64,000 nt of DNA from CALAGB01 sp963789565 (GCA_963789565.1 CAWBKX010000002.1:744001-808000), one strand, 5' to 3'; positions 26,486 to 35,692 are shown, counted from the stretch's first letter. The notes: a model not told the origin generated them from the sequence alone. Program-made: numbers and translations.

Positions 26486-27286
26486 CTACCGCACCACGCC
26501 TTCGACCGGACTGCTGGCTGAGGCATAGGGAAGCTTCGGGATCCGCCCCGCCAGATAGGCCAGACGACCCGCGTCCACGCCGAGGCGCATCGCACGAGCC
26601 ATCGCCGCCGGGCTGGCGGCCTTAGCGATAGCAGTGTTCACCAGACAGGCGTCAGCACCCAGCTCCATTGCCAGAGACGCGTCCGAAGGCGCACCGATGC
26701 CCGCATCGACCACCACGGGAACATTGGCCTGCTCGATGATGATCTCGATCTGGCGGTAATCCGGCAGTCCCTGTCCGGAGCCAATGGGCGAGGCCAGTGG
26801 CATCACCGTCGCGGTGCCGACCTCTTCCAGTCGGCGAGCCAGAACCGGATCCGCATTGATGTACGGGAGGACGGTGAAACCCTCTTTGACCAGCTTCTCG
26901 GCCGCCTCGAGCGTTCCGATCGGATCCGGCAACAGGTACTTCGCGTCCGGAATCACTTCGAGCTTGATCCAGTCGGAAAGGCCCATCGAGCGAGCGAGTC
27001 GCGCCACGCGAATGGCTTCATCCGCCGTCTGGCAACCGGCCGTATTCGGCAGGATGGTGTACTTGGTCCAGTCGACGTCTTCCAGGATGCTGCGGCTCTT
27101 CGGATCATCAAAGTCGATCCGGCGCAAAGCAACCGTGATCATCTGCGCGCCGGAAGCCTCGAAGGCCGCCAGCATCTCGCCCGAGTTGCGATATTTTCCG
27201 GTGCCGAGAATCAGCCGGGAGGAGAATTCTTTCCCAGCGATCCGCAATGGCGCTTCTGCGTGTCCATTTTCTGACATCTGCATCAA
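26486..27286 (-). CDS. thiG: Thiazole synthase
   Basis: A 266-aa TIM-barrel synthase that builds the thiazole phosphate ring from DXP, dehydroglycine and ThiS thiocarboxylate. The Schiff-base lysine region is SDWIKLEVIPDAKYLLPD. Other marks are LGTGKYRNSGEMLAAFEASG, LPNTAGCQTADEAIRVARLAR and VVVDAGIGAPSDASLAMELGA. It overlaps thiD by four bases. The dehydroglycine source (ThiO or ThiH) is not in this operon. Confidence 0.95.
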   Translation of the reverse strand: MMQMSENGHAEAPLRIAGKEFSSRLILGTGKYRNSGEMLAAFEASGAQMITVALRRIDFDDPKSRSILEDVDWTKYTILPNTAGCQTADEAIRVARLARSMGLSDWIKLEVIPDAKYLLPDPIGTLEAAEKLVKEGFTVLPYINADPVLARRLEEVGTATVMPLASPIGSGQGLPDYRQIEIIIEQANVPVVVDAGIGAPSDASLAMELGADACLVNTAIAKAASPAAMARAMRLGVDAGRLAYLAGRIPKLPYASASSPVEGVVR

Positions 27287-28119
27287 TCGACCTCCGTCGA
27301 CGGATTCGCGCCCTCAGGGCGCCACAATCGGTAAAAGTGATGAACGGGTGAATGTCCGGCGCCGATCCCGTACGCGTCGACCAACGCGCCATGCAAGTAG
27401 CGTTTGGCCTCGGAGATCGCATCGATCGCATCATGACCCAATGCCAGATTCGCCGCGATCGCCGCGGAGAAGGTACAACCGGTCCCATGTGTGTGCCGTG
27501 TGTCAACCCGTGGAGAACTGAGTCGCTCGACGGAGTGGCCGTCGAAGACGATATCGACCGCTTCGCCATCCAGATGACCGCCCTTGACCACCACGTGCGT
27601 CGCGCCGCGTGCGTGGATTGCCCGGGCGGCTTCGATCATGCCCTGCTCGCCCTTGATGGCCAGACCGGCGAGCACTTCGGCTTCAGGGATGTTGGGGGTC
27701 ACGATGTACGTCAGCGGAAGCAAGTCTTCGACAACGGCCCCGATCGCGTCCTCACGCAGCAGGCGATCGCCACTCTTCGCCACCATGACTGGATCGACCA
27801 CCAATCGGTCAATCCCGTACCGGCGAACGGCTTCCGCGACCTCACGGATGATGGCTGAAGAAAAGAGCATCCCGGTCTTGACCGCGTCCGCGCCAATGTC
27901 GCTCATGACGGCATCAATTTGCGCCCGCACGACCTCGCTCGGTACTTCATGCACTGCCGTCACACCGACCGTATTCTGCGCGGTGATCGCGGTAATGACG
28001 CTCGAGCCGTAGACACCAAGGGCGGCGAACGTCTTGAGGTCGGCCTGGATGCCTGCACCGCCTCCGGAATCGGAACCGGCGATCGTCAAGGCCTTTGGAA
28101 TTGCTGAGCCGCTGAACAT
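27283..28119 (-). CDS. thiD: Hydroxymethylpyrimidine (phosphate) kinase
   Basis: A 278-aa ribokinase-fold kinase that phosphorylates HMP and HMP phosphate. Motifs are ALTIAGSDSGGGAGIQADLKTF, VDPVMVAKSGDRLL, TPNIPEAEVL and the anion-hole HTHGTGCTFSAAIAANLA. I choose the ATG at 28119, preceded by GAGAGGGG. The frame stays open upstream through the TPP riboswitch, but that is not coding. The C-terminal 25 residues (HHFYRLWRPEG) extend beyond the core. It is the first gene of thiD-thiG-thiE-tenI-thiS. Confidence 0.93.
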   Translation of the reverse strand: MFSGSAIPKALTIAGSDSGGGAGIQADLKTFAALGVYGSSVITAITAQNTVGVTAVHEVPSEVVRAQIDAVMSDIGADAVKTGMLFSSAIIREVAEAVRRYGIDRLVVDPVMVAKSGDRLLREDAIGAVVEDLLPLTYIVTPNIPEAEVLAGLAIKGEQGMIEAARAIHARGATHVVVKGGHLDGEAVDIVFDGHSVERLSSPRVDTRHTHGTGCTFSAAIAANLALGHDAIDAISEAKRYLHGALVDAYGIGAGHSPVHHFYRLWRPEGANPSTEVD

Positions 28120-28211
28120 CTTGCCCCTCTCGGGTCTCGGGTGACGCGGCATACAACAAAAGCCGCCGACCCCAATACGGTCCGGCGGTACCATGGTGGC
28201 AATCTGCCCCT

Positions 28212-28302
28212 GTTGCCGTCCCTTCGCTGGTATTAACCAGATCAGGTTCGGAGGGTTGGTGAGCAAGCTCACACTCTCAGCGCCACGCGCACCCCTGGCA
28301 AC
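28212..28302 (-). ncRNA. TPP riboswitch (THI box) of the thi operon
   Basis: On the minus strand the conserved pieces appear in order: CAGGGGTGC, GCTGAGA, ACCCTCCGAACCTGATCTGG and TTAATACCAGCGAAGGGA. The closing P1 helix pairs GTTGCC (28302-28297) with GGCAAC (28217-28212). Its 3' end is about 92 nt before the thiD start. I see no T-tract terminator in the gap, so control may be at translation initiation of thiD. Confidence 0.96.
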
Positions 28303-28313
28303 CGTTTCATAGA

Positions 28314-28342
28314 AGAATAACACGAGGCGCCAGTCGCCTCAA
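28314..28342 (-). promoter_or_regulatory. Candidate promoter of the thi operon
   Basis: Minus strand: -35 TTGAGG at 28342-28337, a 17-nt spacer, and -10 TATTCT at 28319-28314. Transcription would start about 5 nt before the TPP riboswitch, the expected place. Confidence 0.55.
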
Positions 28343-28483
28343 AGTCGTTTGCTGTCTTACCGAAGTTCAATCAACCAATGAGCAGGTCAAGCATAGCGCC
28401 GACGTTGACATTCCTCGACTCGCGCTTCTATAGTGCCCCGATCCGTTCGGGACGATCGAGAACGGAACTGGAGAACGCGCGAA

Positions 28484-29689
28484 ATGCCCGATAACCGCAA
28501 GATGAACCTCAAGTTTGCCAGTCGCGCCGTGCACGCGGGCGAGCGTCCGACGCCGCGGGATTTCGTCCCCATCGCGACGCCGATCTATGCGTCGTCCAGC
28601 TTCGTCTATGACGACCTGGATCAGATGGATGCGGCTCTCGGCGGTGCTGACGGCGTATTCGTCTACAGCCGCTACGGCAACCCAACCGTCGAAGCGCTGG
28701 AATCCGCGGTGGCCGCATTGGAAGAGCAGGACGCCGCACTCGGTGTCAGTTCGGGCATGTCCGCCGTGAATCTTGCCCTCCTGGCGTGCGCCAAATCCGG
28801 AACGCGCATCGTCGCCTCGCGCGACCTGTACGGAGCCTCGGTAAAGCTCCTCGACGTCATATATCGCACGTTGGGCGTCGAAACCGAGTTCGTCGACATC
28901 CGCGATCTGGAGGCGCTGGAAGCGGCGTTGAGTCATGGCGACGTGCGAGCCGTCATCGCCGAATCGATTTCCAATCCATTGCTGCGCGTAACGGATATCG
29001 CCGCGGTAGCTGAGCGGGCACACTCAATTGGCGCTCGGTTGATCGTCGACAACACCTTTGCAACCCCGGTGCTCCTGTGCCCGGGCACGCTCGGGGCGGA
29101 TTACGTCGTCCACAGCACAACGAAGTACTTAGGCGGACATGGCGATGTCACCTCCGGAGTGGTTGCGGCGTCGAGTGAACGACGGGCCGAACTCAACGAC
29201 CTCAACAAATCGACCGGCGGTGTGGTGAGCCCGTTCGACGCATGGCTCGTACTGCGCGGGATCAAGACGCTGCCCTTGCGCATGGAGCGTCAGTGTCGCA
29301 CCGCGGCTATCGTCGCTGATTGGTTGTTCCACCATCCCAAGCTCGAATGGGTTTTCTACCCGGGATTGCCCGGCCACGAGAGCCATTTTTCAGCTAAAGC
29401 CCAATTCCCGGCGGGCCTTTATGGGGGAATGATCTCGTTCGAGATTCGAGACGGGGATCGAGAAAAGGTCTTTCGATTCCTGCGTGCATTGGAGATGATC
29501 GCCCCGGCAACGACGCTGGGTGACGTCTATTCGCTGGTTCTCTATCCGGTGATGTCATCCCACCGAGCGCTGACACCTGAGCAGCGCGCCCAGGTCGGAA
29601 TCGGTGAGGGATTGGTTCGTCTTTCGGTCGGGATTGAAGACCCGGTCGACATTATCAACGATCTCGAGCGTGCGCTCGACGCCATCTAG
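28484..29689 (+). CDS. Cys/Met-metabolism PLP enzyme (methionine gamma-lyase / cystathionine gamma-synthase type)
   Basis: A 401-aa fold-type I PLP enzyme. It has TPIYASSSFVYDD, FVYSRYGNPTVEALESAVAALE, VDNTFATPVLLCPGTLGADYVVHSTTKYLGGHGD with the PLP lysine in STTKY, and the C-terminal LVRLSVGIEDPVDIINDLERAL. The family includes cystathionine gamma-synthase, cystathionine gamma-lyase, methionine gamma-lyase and O-acetylhomoserine sulfhydrylase; the exact reaction is not readable. I choose ATG 28484 after GGAG at 28470-28473. It is the first gene of a co-directional run to 35.6 kb. Confidence 0.88.
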   Translation: MPDNRKMNLKFASRAVHAGERPTPRDFVPIATPIYASSSFVYDDLDQMDAALGGADGVFVYSRYGNPTVEALESAVAALEEQDAALGVSSGMSAVNLALLACAKSGTRIVASRDLYGASVKLLDVIYRTLGVETEFVDIRDLEALEAALSHGDVRAVIAESISNPLLRVTDIAAVAERAHSIGARLIVDNTFATPVLLCPGTLGADYVVHSTTKYLGGHGDVTSGVVAASSERRAELNDLNKSTGGVVSPFDAWLVLRGIKTLPLRMERQCRTAAIVADWLFHHPKLEWVFYPGLPGHESHFSAKAQFPAGLYGGMISFEIRDGDREKVFRFLRALEMIAPATTLGDVYSLVLYPVMSSHRALTPEQRAQVGIGEGLVRLSVGIEDPVDIINDLERALDAI

Positions 29690-29730
29690 GTTGGGTGGCG
29701 GCATTCCGAATTCATCGTGGGGAGGCAGTG

Positions 29731-30909
29731 TTGGCTACAACGCAAGCAAGTTCCAAGAGTGACATGATCCGCGAGCAGATGCCTGCGGTTCTGAAGAATG
29801 CCTATCTGAATACCGGCACGTTCGGGCCGCTGCCGACGCCCACCGTCGAGGCACTGACCGAGCTCCTCCGCAGCGAACTGGAGAACGGTCGCATCACCAT
29901 GGAGAACTACATGCGCTCCGGCGAGATCAAGGCCGAAGCACGTGCCGAGTTCGCCAAATTCCTGGGATGCCCGCCGGAGAACGTCGCCCTTACGCGCCAC
30001 ACCACCGACGGCATGAACATCGGCGTCAACGGCATCAATTGGCATGCCGGAGACGAGATCATCCTCACCGACATGGAGCATCCCGGTGGACAGGGCCCGG
30101 TCTATAACGTGGCCCGCCGCTACGGCGTCGTTGTTCGTACCGTGAACGTGGGCGACGGCACTGGGGACGTCGTGGGAGCGTTGGAGCGAGCAATCTCGCC
30201 TCGCACGCGCATGCTGCTGACGTCACACCTGACGTGGAACACCGGTACGGTTTTGCCGCTCAAAGACATCGTCGATATGGCGCACCGGCACAACGTGCTG
30301 GTCGTCGCCGACGCCGCGCAATCGCTCGGATCGATTCCGCTGGACGTGGTCGACATGGGCGTGGACGTTTACGGTGGCCCCGGACAAAAGTGGCTCTGCG
30401 GACCCGAAGGAACCGGCGCCACTTACGTCTCAGACCAGGCGCTGCAGCAAATCAACCAGACCGTGGTCGGGTATATGTCGGTGGCCGCGTGGGAGCATTC
30501 CGGCGGACATTTCACGCCGCGACACGGTGCGGATCGCCACGAAGTCGGCGGCGTCTTCACCCCCGCCATCCTGGGCAACGTCACCAGCCTCAAGTTCATC
30601 CGCGAAACCGCCGGCCAGGAATGGGCCTACGAGCGCATCAAGTCGCTGGGCCAATACTGCTGGAACAAGCTGGCGGAGATCGACGGTGTGAGCATGGTGA
30701 CACCACACGACCAGATGGCCGGTCTCGTCACGTTCACCCTTGAAGGGCATGAGCCGCCCGCGTTGTCGGAGAAGCTGGCCGAGCGGGGCATCATCATCCG
30801 CTACATCGGCAGCCCGATGGCTGCACGTGTATCCACTGGTTTCTACAACAATGAGCAGGATATCGATCGTCTGGCGGACGCGATTCGCGATATCCGCCTT
30901 GACCGCTAG
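29731..30909 (+). CDS. Class V aminotransferase-family PLP enzyme
   Basis: About 392 aa. It has AYLNTGTFGPLPTPTVEAL, VALTRHTTDGMNIGVNG, LTSHLTWNTGTVLPLKDIVDMA, VVADAAQSLGSIPLDV and the PLP lysine in YGGPGQKWLCGPEGTGATYV. The layout is that of the isopenicillin-N epimerase / cysteine desulfurase-like branch. It lacks the SufS active-site Cys loop (RAGHHC), and the corresponding region reads IIIRYIGSP, so a role as sulfur donor is unlikely. TTG 29731 sits 5 nt after GGGGAGG (29719-29725); GTG 29728 is an alternative. It is 41 nt downstream of the previous PLP gene. Confidence 0.82.
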   Translation: MATTQASSKSDMIREQMPAVLKNAYLNTGTFGPLPTPTVEALTELLRSELENGRITMENYMRSGEIKAEARAEFAKFLGCPPENVALTRHTTDGMNIGVNGINWHAGDEIILTDMEHPGGQGPVYNVARRYGVVVRTVNVGDGTGDVVGALERAISPRTRMLLTSHLTWNTGTVLPLKDIVDMAHRHNVLVVADAAQSLGSIPLDVVDMGVDVYGGPGQKWLCGPEGTGATYVSDQALQQINQTVVGYMSVAAWEHSGGHFTPRHGADRHEVGGVFTPAILGNVTSLKFIRETAGQEWAYERIKSLGQYCWNKLAEIDGVSMVTPHDQMAGLVTFTLEGHEPPALSEKLAERGIIIRYIGSPMAARVSTGFYNNEQDIDRLADAIRDIRLDR

Positions 30910-30997
30910 CATCGACTTCGTAGACACCGATGAGCGGCTATGGTCGCCCATTTTTGCGCGATTTCGTCGAACTGTAGTTGAGTGAAAGAGACTACTC

Positions 30998-31780
30998 ATG
31001 TCTGAAGACCAAAAGGGACTACTGCTATCCGACCTGTCATGGCCCGAGATCCGCGACATCCGCGACCAGGTCGAACTGGTGTTGTTGCCGGTCGGCTCAA
31101 ACGAGCAACACGGTCCAAATCTGGCAGTGAAGATGGACATCGCCGCAAGCGCGGAGTTCTGTCGTCGAGCATCAGCCCGAATGTATCCGAAAGTGGCGGT
31201 GGCTCCAGCCGTTCCGTGGGGCGTCTCGTTTCACCACATGAATTTTCCCGGCACGATTACCTTAACGACGGAGACGTTCATTCAAGTGTTGGTCGAGATC
31301 ATGGCGTCACTACAGCATCACGGGTTCGAGCGCTTCTTGATCGTCAACGGTCATGGCGGCAACATCGCGGCCATGAACGTCGCCTCCGTCCGCGCCGCCG
31401 AAGAACTGCAAGTTCCGTTCGTTGGGGCCTGCTCCTACTTCTCGTTTGGTGATAAATCAATTGCGGACAAATTCGTTACTTCGCCAATTACGGGGCACGC
31501 GTGCGAGGTTGAAACGTCGTGGGCCATGGAGCTTGTCCCTGAAATCGTCAAAACGGATTCCCTGGCGGCTGGGGAGATCACCGACCTCCAAATGGAATTT
31601 GGACAACTGGCCCGGCGCTACAACGTAAGCATTCCGTATCGGTTCGATCAGCTCACTCGCAATGGGGCGCTTGGCGACGCTCGCAAAGCCTCTCCACAGT
31701 TCGGACATGAAATGATCGAGAGCGCGCTGGCGAATTTCTCCGAGTTTTGTGACGAGCTAATCGCGTCCAACCCTGTTTAG
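30998..31780 (+). CDS. Creatininase-family amidohydrolase
   Basis: A 260-aa protein with the metal-site signatures of the creatininase/MftE/ArfB family: LPVGSNEQHGPNLAVKMD, where His and Asp are ligands, VPWGVSFHHMNFPGTITL, VNGHGGNIAAMN, and HACEVETSWAMEL with the Glu ligand. Members hydrolyse cyclic or linear amides such as creatinine, formamidopyrimidines or mycofactocin precursor peptide. The substrate is not clear. It lies in the run of amide- and amine-handling enzymes. Confidence 0.88.
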   Translation: MSEDQKGLLLSDLSWPEIRDIRDQVELVLLPVGSNEQHGPNLAVKMDIAASAEFCRRASARMYPKVAVAPAVPWGVSFHHMNFPGTITLTTETFIQVLVEIMASLQHHGFERFLIVNGHGGNIAAMNVASVRAAEELQVPFVGACSYFSFGDKSIADKFVTSPITGHACEVETSWAMELVPEIVKTDSLAAGEITDLQMEFGQLARRYNVSIPYRFDQLTRNGALGDARKASPQFGHEMIESALANFSEFCDELIASNPV

Positions 31781-31852
31781 ACACTGAACGCCGGCGAGCG
31801 CCATGGGGGCTGCTGTCAGTCGCGGCCCCCGGCCATTCGAAGAGAAGGGGCC

Positions 31853-32674
31853 ATGCAGCAATTGACAACCAACGTTTGGCCCGCCGGGCATCGCGCCGCC
31901 GTGGTTCTATCGTTCGACGTCGACGGTGAGTATGGTGAGGTCAATCATCGAGGCCCGGATGATTGGTATTGGCGTTCGAATGCGCAGTACGATCAGTCCG
32001 CCGGGATATGGCGTGTTCTTCGGCTCCTGGACGACTTTGACGTTTCGGCCACATTTTGCTGGGTCGGGAAGGTCGCCGAGGAACGGCCGGACATCGTGAA
32101 GACGGCGTTTGATGCCGGCCATGAGATCTCGACGCACGGCTGGGATCATCGCTATTTCAGTGATATGACGGACGACGAACAGCGGGACGATCTCGTTCGC
32201 ACGCGAACTTTGTTGCACCAGATCACTGGCGAGCGTCCGATGGGTCACAAGACACCGGGATGGAGATTCAACGAGCGGACCGTCCCACTGCTGCAAGAGC
32301 TCGGCTTCCGTTGGAACATGGACTATGCATCCAACGACGTCCCATTCCTCATGTCCTCGGATGAGAGGCACGAACCAATCGTGCAGTTGCCCCCCTCCCG
32401 CTTGTGGGACGATTACAGTTATTTCGTCGATCCAATCGTGCCTCCCCGTCATGCCTTCGAGATGTGGCGAGACGACATCGACGTCTTGCGAGCCGAGGGC
32501 AAACTGATGTGCCTGACGTTCCATCCCTGGGTGACAGGGCGTCCGGCACCATCGCGGGCGCTCTCCATGTTTCTCGACTATGTCGTGAGCCTCGGAGACG
32601 TCTGGATCGCACGAGCGGATCACGTTGCCAGCTGGTGGATCGATCGCCTTTCGCAGCAGCCAGCTGAATCCTGA
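31853..32674 (+). CDS. NodB-type polysaccharide deacetylase / PuuE-allantoinase-like hydrolase
   Basis: A 273-aa cytoplasmic-type NodB protein with no signal peptide. It has VVLSFDVDGEYGE, HEISTHGWDHRYFSDMTDDEQ and GHKTPGWRFNERTVPLLQELGFRWNMDYASNDVPF. The pattern is that of the branch holding HpPgdA and metal-free allantoinase PuuE rather than classic TFDDGP enzymes. The absence of a signal peptide and the neighbours suggest a small-molecule C-N hydrolase rather than a cell-wall enzyme. GAAGAGAAGGGG precedes the ATG at 31853. Confidence 0.82.
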   Translation: MQQLTTNVWPAGHRAAVVLSFDVDGEYGEVNHRGPDDWYWRSNAQYDQSAGIWRVLRLLDDFDVSATFCWVGKVAEERPDIVKTAFDAGHEISTHGWDHRYFSDMTDDEQRDDLVRTRTLLHQITGERPMGHKTPGWRFNERTVPLLQELGFRWNMDYASNDVPFLMSSDERHEPIVQLPPSRLWDDYSYFVDPIVPPRHAFEMWRDDIDVLRAEGKLMCLTFHPWVTGRPAPSRALSMFLDYVVSLGDVWIARADHVASWWIDRLSQQPAES

Positions 32675-32784
32675 CCCACCTCGAAGGCGCCGATCTCACA
32701 GGCCGACTTATGACGGTTTGATCTACAATCGGCGACACGAGCGGCGCGCCCGCTCCACGAAATCGCGATTTATGCAGGAGGAAC

Positions 32785-34389
32785 ATGAGCGGCAACTATC
32801 TCTTCGTCAACGGTCACGTCATGACCGGTGAACTGAATCAGCGTCCTGCCAGCGCGGTCGCCGTTTGCGAGGGACGCATCGTCGCCGTTGGTTCTGACGC
32901 TGACGTCAAAGCGTGGAGCGGCCCATCAACTGAAGTTATCGATCTGGCTGGACGAACCATTACACCGGGATTCAACGATTCGCATTGTCACCCAATGTTT
33001 GTCGGGTTCAGCTTGCAGCAGGTCAACGCCAGCTCCCCTCCGAACGTCAGCATTGACGACATCACCCGGCGCATCGCTGCTCGCGCCCGCGAGCTGCAGG
33101 CGGGCGAATGGATCATGGCGCGAGGCTACGACCAGGCTCGTTTGGCGGAGAACCGGCACCCAAACCGGCAGGACCTCGACGCAGTCGCCCCAAATAATCC
33201 GGTCATCGTGGTGCGGGCCTGCGGCCACATCGCGGCCGTCAACAGTCGCGCGCTGGCCCTCGCCGGAATCACGCGTGACACGCCCGATCCCGAGGGTGGC
33301 ACGATCGACCGAGATGAGCACGGCGAGCCAACCGGCGTGGTTCGCGAGGCGGCACAGCATCTAGTGCGTGCGACAATCGACGATCCAACCACGGAGCAGA
33401 TAAAAGCGGCGCTGATCCTCTCGGGCGATGAATTCCTCTCGATGGGCGTGACCAGCGTGGCCGAAGCAGGCATCCGCAGCGATACCGAGATGCACGCCTA
33501 TCAGGATTTGGCTGGATCGGGTGAACTGCGTGTGCGCACCTACTTGATGATGATGATCGACGAGACGCTCGAGTCACTCAGTCAGCTTGGCATCCGCACC
33601 GGATTCGGCGACGCCCGACTGCGCATCGGGCCGGCCAAGATCTTCCTGGACGGCAGCATAGGCGGGCGCACGGCACGCATGTCGCAGCCCTACGAAGATG
33701 AAGACGACAACCTGGGGCTGTGGATGCAAGATCCGCAGGTGATGAAGAACAAGCTGAAAGCCGCGCACAAGGCTGGGTTCCAGTGCTGCGCTCACGCCAT
33801 CGGCGACGCCGCCATCGAGCTCCTAATCCAATCATTCGAAGAAGGTCTACAGGAAGCACCGCGGCCCAATAGTCGCCACCGCATCGAGCACAGCAGCATC
33901 CTGCGGCCGGATCTGCTCGACCGCATCCAGCGCATCGGCGCCATTCCCGTGCCAGGCACAAGCTTTCTCTACGCCTTCAAGAATGCCTACGTGCAAAACC
34001 TTGGCATGGACCGCATCCGCTACGCCTATGCCATGAACACCTTTTTCCAGCGTGGCATCATCGCCTCCGCCAGCACCGACGCCCCGGTCGTATCCACCAG
34101 CGCCATGATCGGCATTCAAACCATGGTGACGCGCCGCAGCGAAGAAGGGGACGAGATCTGGCCGGAAGAACGCATTTCGCTTGAGCAGGCAGTTCGAGCC
34201 TACACCTACAACGGCGCATACGCTTCATTCGAGGAAGGAATCAAGGGGACGATCGAGCCTGGCAAATTGGCCGATCTGACCGTGCTGGAGACCGACCTAC
34301 GACGGGTCGATCCGCGTGAGCTCGGAAAAGTCTCGGTCGATCTCACGATCCGCGAAGGCGACATCGTTTATGCGCGCGGAGCGGCGTAG
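32785..34389 (+). CDS. YtcJ-type amidohydrolase
   Basis: A 534-aa amidohydrolase-superfamily protein. The N-terminal metal motif is ITPGFNDSHCHPMF. A carboxyl-lysine position is likely in LRIGPAKIFLDGSIGGRTA, with later ligands in CCAHAIGDAAIELL, SRHRIEHSSIL and ASTDAPV. The C-terminal beta-sandwich returns with GTIEPGKLADLTVLE. This branch (YtcJ, NfdA-like) hydrolyses N-formyl or other N-acyl bonds; the substrate is unknown. It has a strong AGGAGG at 32776-32781 just before its ATG. Confidence 0.88.
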   Translation: MSGNYLFVNGHVMTGELNQRPASAVAVCEGRIVAVGSDADVKAWSGPSTEVIDLAGRTITPGFNDSHCHPMFVGFSLQQVNASSPPNVSIDDITRRIAARARELQAGEWIMARGYDQARLAENRHPNRQDLDAVAPNNPVIVVRACGHIAAVNSRALALAGITRDTPDPEGGTIDRDEHGEPTGVVREAAQHLVRATIDDPTTEQIKAALILSGDEFLSMGVTSVAEAGIRSDTEMHAYQDLAGSGELRVRTYLMMMIDETLESLSQLGIRTGFGDARLRIGPAKIFLDGSIGGRTARMSQPYEDEDDNLGLWMQDPQVMKNKLKAAHKAGFQCCAHAIGDAAIELLIQSFEEGLQEAPRPNSRHRIEHSSILRPDLLDRIQRIGAIPVPGTSFLYAFKNAYVQNLGMDRIRYAYAMNTFFQRGIIASASTDAPVVSTSAMIGIQTMVTRRSEEGDEIWPEERISLEQAVRAYTYNGAYASFEEGIKGTIEPGKLADLTVLETDLRRVDPRELGKVSVDLTIREGDIVYARGAA

Positions 34390-34555
34390 ACCAATCAGTC
34401 GATCACGATGCGCGAACTGTAGAACCGACTCAACTTCGCATCATCGAAAGCTAGCTGACCGTGAACGATGGTCAATTCGTATTCGAACGACGAGATCGGT
34501 CTCGTAGAAGCACGTACGAACAGTTGTTCGATTCACAGTATTCAGGAGGTTTCAT

Positions 34556-35248
34556 ATGGTCACTGTGCGCTACCTCGGACACTCAGCATTTTCCCTCAAC
34601 GACGGCGAGCGCGAGGTATTGGTTGATCCGTTTCTCACGGGAAACCCACTCGGCGCCGCATCAGCCGACGAGTTCAACCCGGTGGCCATCCTGCTGACAC
34701 ACGCGCACAACGACCATGTCGGCGACACCGTGAGCATCGCGCGGCGCAGTGGCGCCATGGTAATCAGTACCTTCGAACTCGGCGAGTATCTTGAGGGGCT
34801 CGGGCTGAATGCGAATTACGGGAACCACGGCGGGACGCTGAAGTTCGACGGCGGCAGCGCCAAGATCACACCAGCCTGGCACACGTCTTCGTTCACAACT
34901 GACGACGGCCAGGTAGTCGCGCCCGGCGTCCCGGCGGGACTCATCGTCAAGTTCGGCGGCAAGACAATCTACTTCGCGGGTGACACATGCCTGTTCGGGG
35001 ACATGTCCTTCATCGGCGAGGAAGGCCTTGACGTGGCCGTGCTCCCGATCGGCGACCATTTCACGATGGGACCAGACGATGCGGTTCGGTCGCTGAAGCT
35101 GCTTAAACCGAAGGTCGCCATCCCCTGCCACTACAACACATTCCCGCCACTCAAACAGGATCCGCATAAGTTCGCAGAAGCCGCTGAAGAGCACGCCGGA
35201 GTGAAGGTCGAGGTTCTCGATCCGGGCCAAAGCTTCGATGTCGACTAG
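34556..35248 (+). CDS. UPF0173 metal-dependent hydrolase
   Basis: A 230-aa metallo-beta-lactamase-fold protein. The metal motif is LLTHAHNDHVGD, with further ligands in PAWHTSS, IYFAGDTCLFGDM, PIGDHFTMGPDDA and IPCHYNTFP. The start VTVRYLGHSAFSL is typical of UPF0173. AGGAGG at 34545-34550 precedes the ATG. Substrate unknown. The unknown 121-aa gene follows after 21 nt. Confidence 0.9.
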   Translation: MVTVRYLGHSAFSLNDGEREVLVDPFLTGNPLGAASADEFNPVAILLTHAHNDHVGDTVSIARRSGAMVISTFELGEYLEGLGLNANYGNHGGTLKFDGGSAKITPAWHTSSFTTDDGQVVAPGVPAGLIVKFGGKTIYFAGDTCLFGDMSFIGEEGLDVAVLPIGDHFTMGPDDAVRSLKLLKPKVAIPCHYNTFPPLKQDPHKFAEAAEEHAGVKVEVLDPGQSFDVD

Positions 35249-35269
35249 ATTGTTGACGATTTCCCGTCC

Positions 35270-35635
35270 ATGAGCGCCGACGACACCACACAGCAGAAAC
35301 AGGAGCAGCGGGCGGCAGTCACGGCCGAAATGAGCCGTACCGCGTTCCAGCGCAAAGCAGTCTCGCGTCGACCGGTCGGCGAGACGCTGGACGACGCTGT
35401 TGCCTTCTTCAAGGAGCGTGGCTATCGCAGTGGTCGCACCGGCAGGCCCAATCAGATCTTCGTCATGGGCGGTCGCGAGGGAATGCTACCGCGGGTAAAC
35501 GCGGAGATTCTGGCACAGGGGAACGTCGGCAAGGCCAAGGTCACGATGCTGACAGTCAGTGGATTCGGCGTCGAACTGAGCGGCCATCTGAAGGATTATG
35601 TCGCTCATCTCCGCGAGCAGCGGCGCAGCGAGTAG
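35270..35635 (+). CDS. Hypothetical protein, 121 aa
   Basis: A soluble basic protein I do not recognise. The N-terminal 40 residues are charged and probably unstructured. Residues about 42-118 look folded, with DDAVAFFKERGY, IFVMGGREGMLPRVNAEIL, KVTMLTVSGFGVELSGHLKDYVAHL; the strand-helix spacing is Alba-like at most. No strong Shine-Dalgarno is seen, and it follows the UPF0173 gene by 21 nt, so it is probably coupled to it. A terminator follows. Confidence 0.6.
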   Translation: MSADDTTQQKQEQRAAVTAEMSRTAFQRKAVSRRPVGETLDDAVAFFKERGYRSGRTGRPNQIFVMGGREGMLPRVNAEILAQGNVGKAKVTMLTVSGFGVELSGHLKDYVAHLREQRRSE

Positions 35636-35692
35636 GCACGCTTTTGGTGCCTTGCAGGACCCCACGCGCAAGTCTTTTGTAGGCGAGCCAGG

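Noticed and set aside
28120..28323. N-terminal extension of thiD
   Set aside because: The frame stays open but passes through the TPP riboswitch; homology starts at the ATG at 28119.
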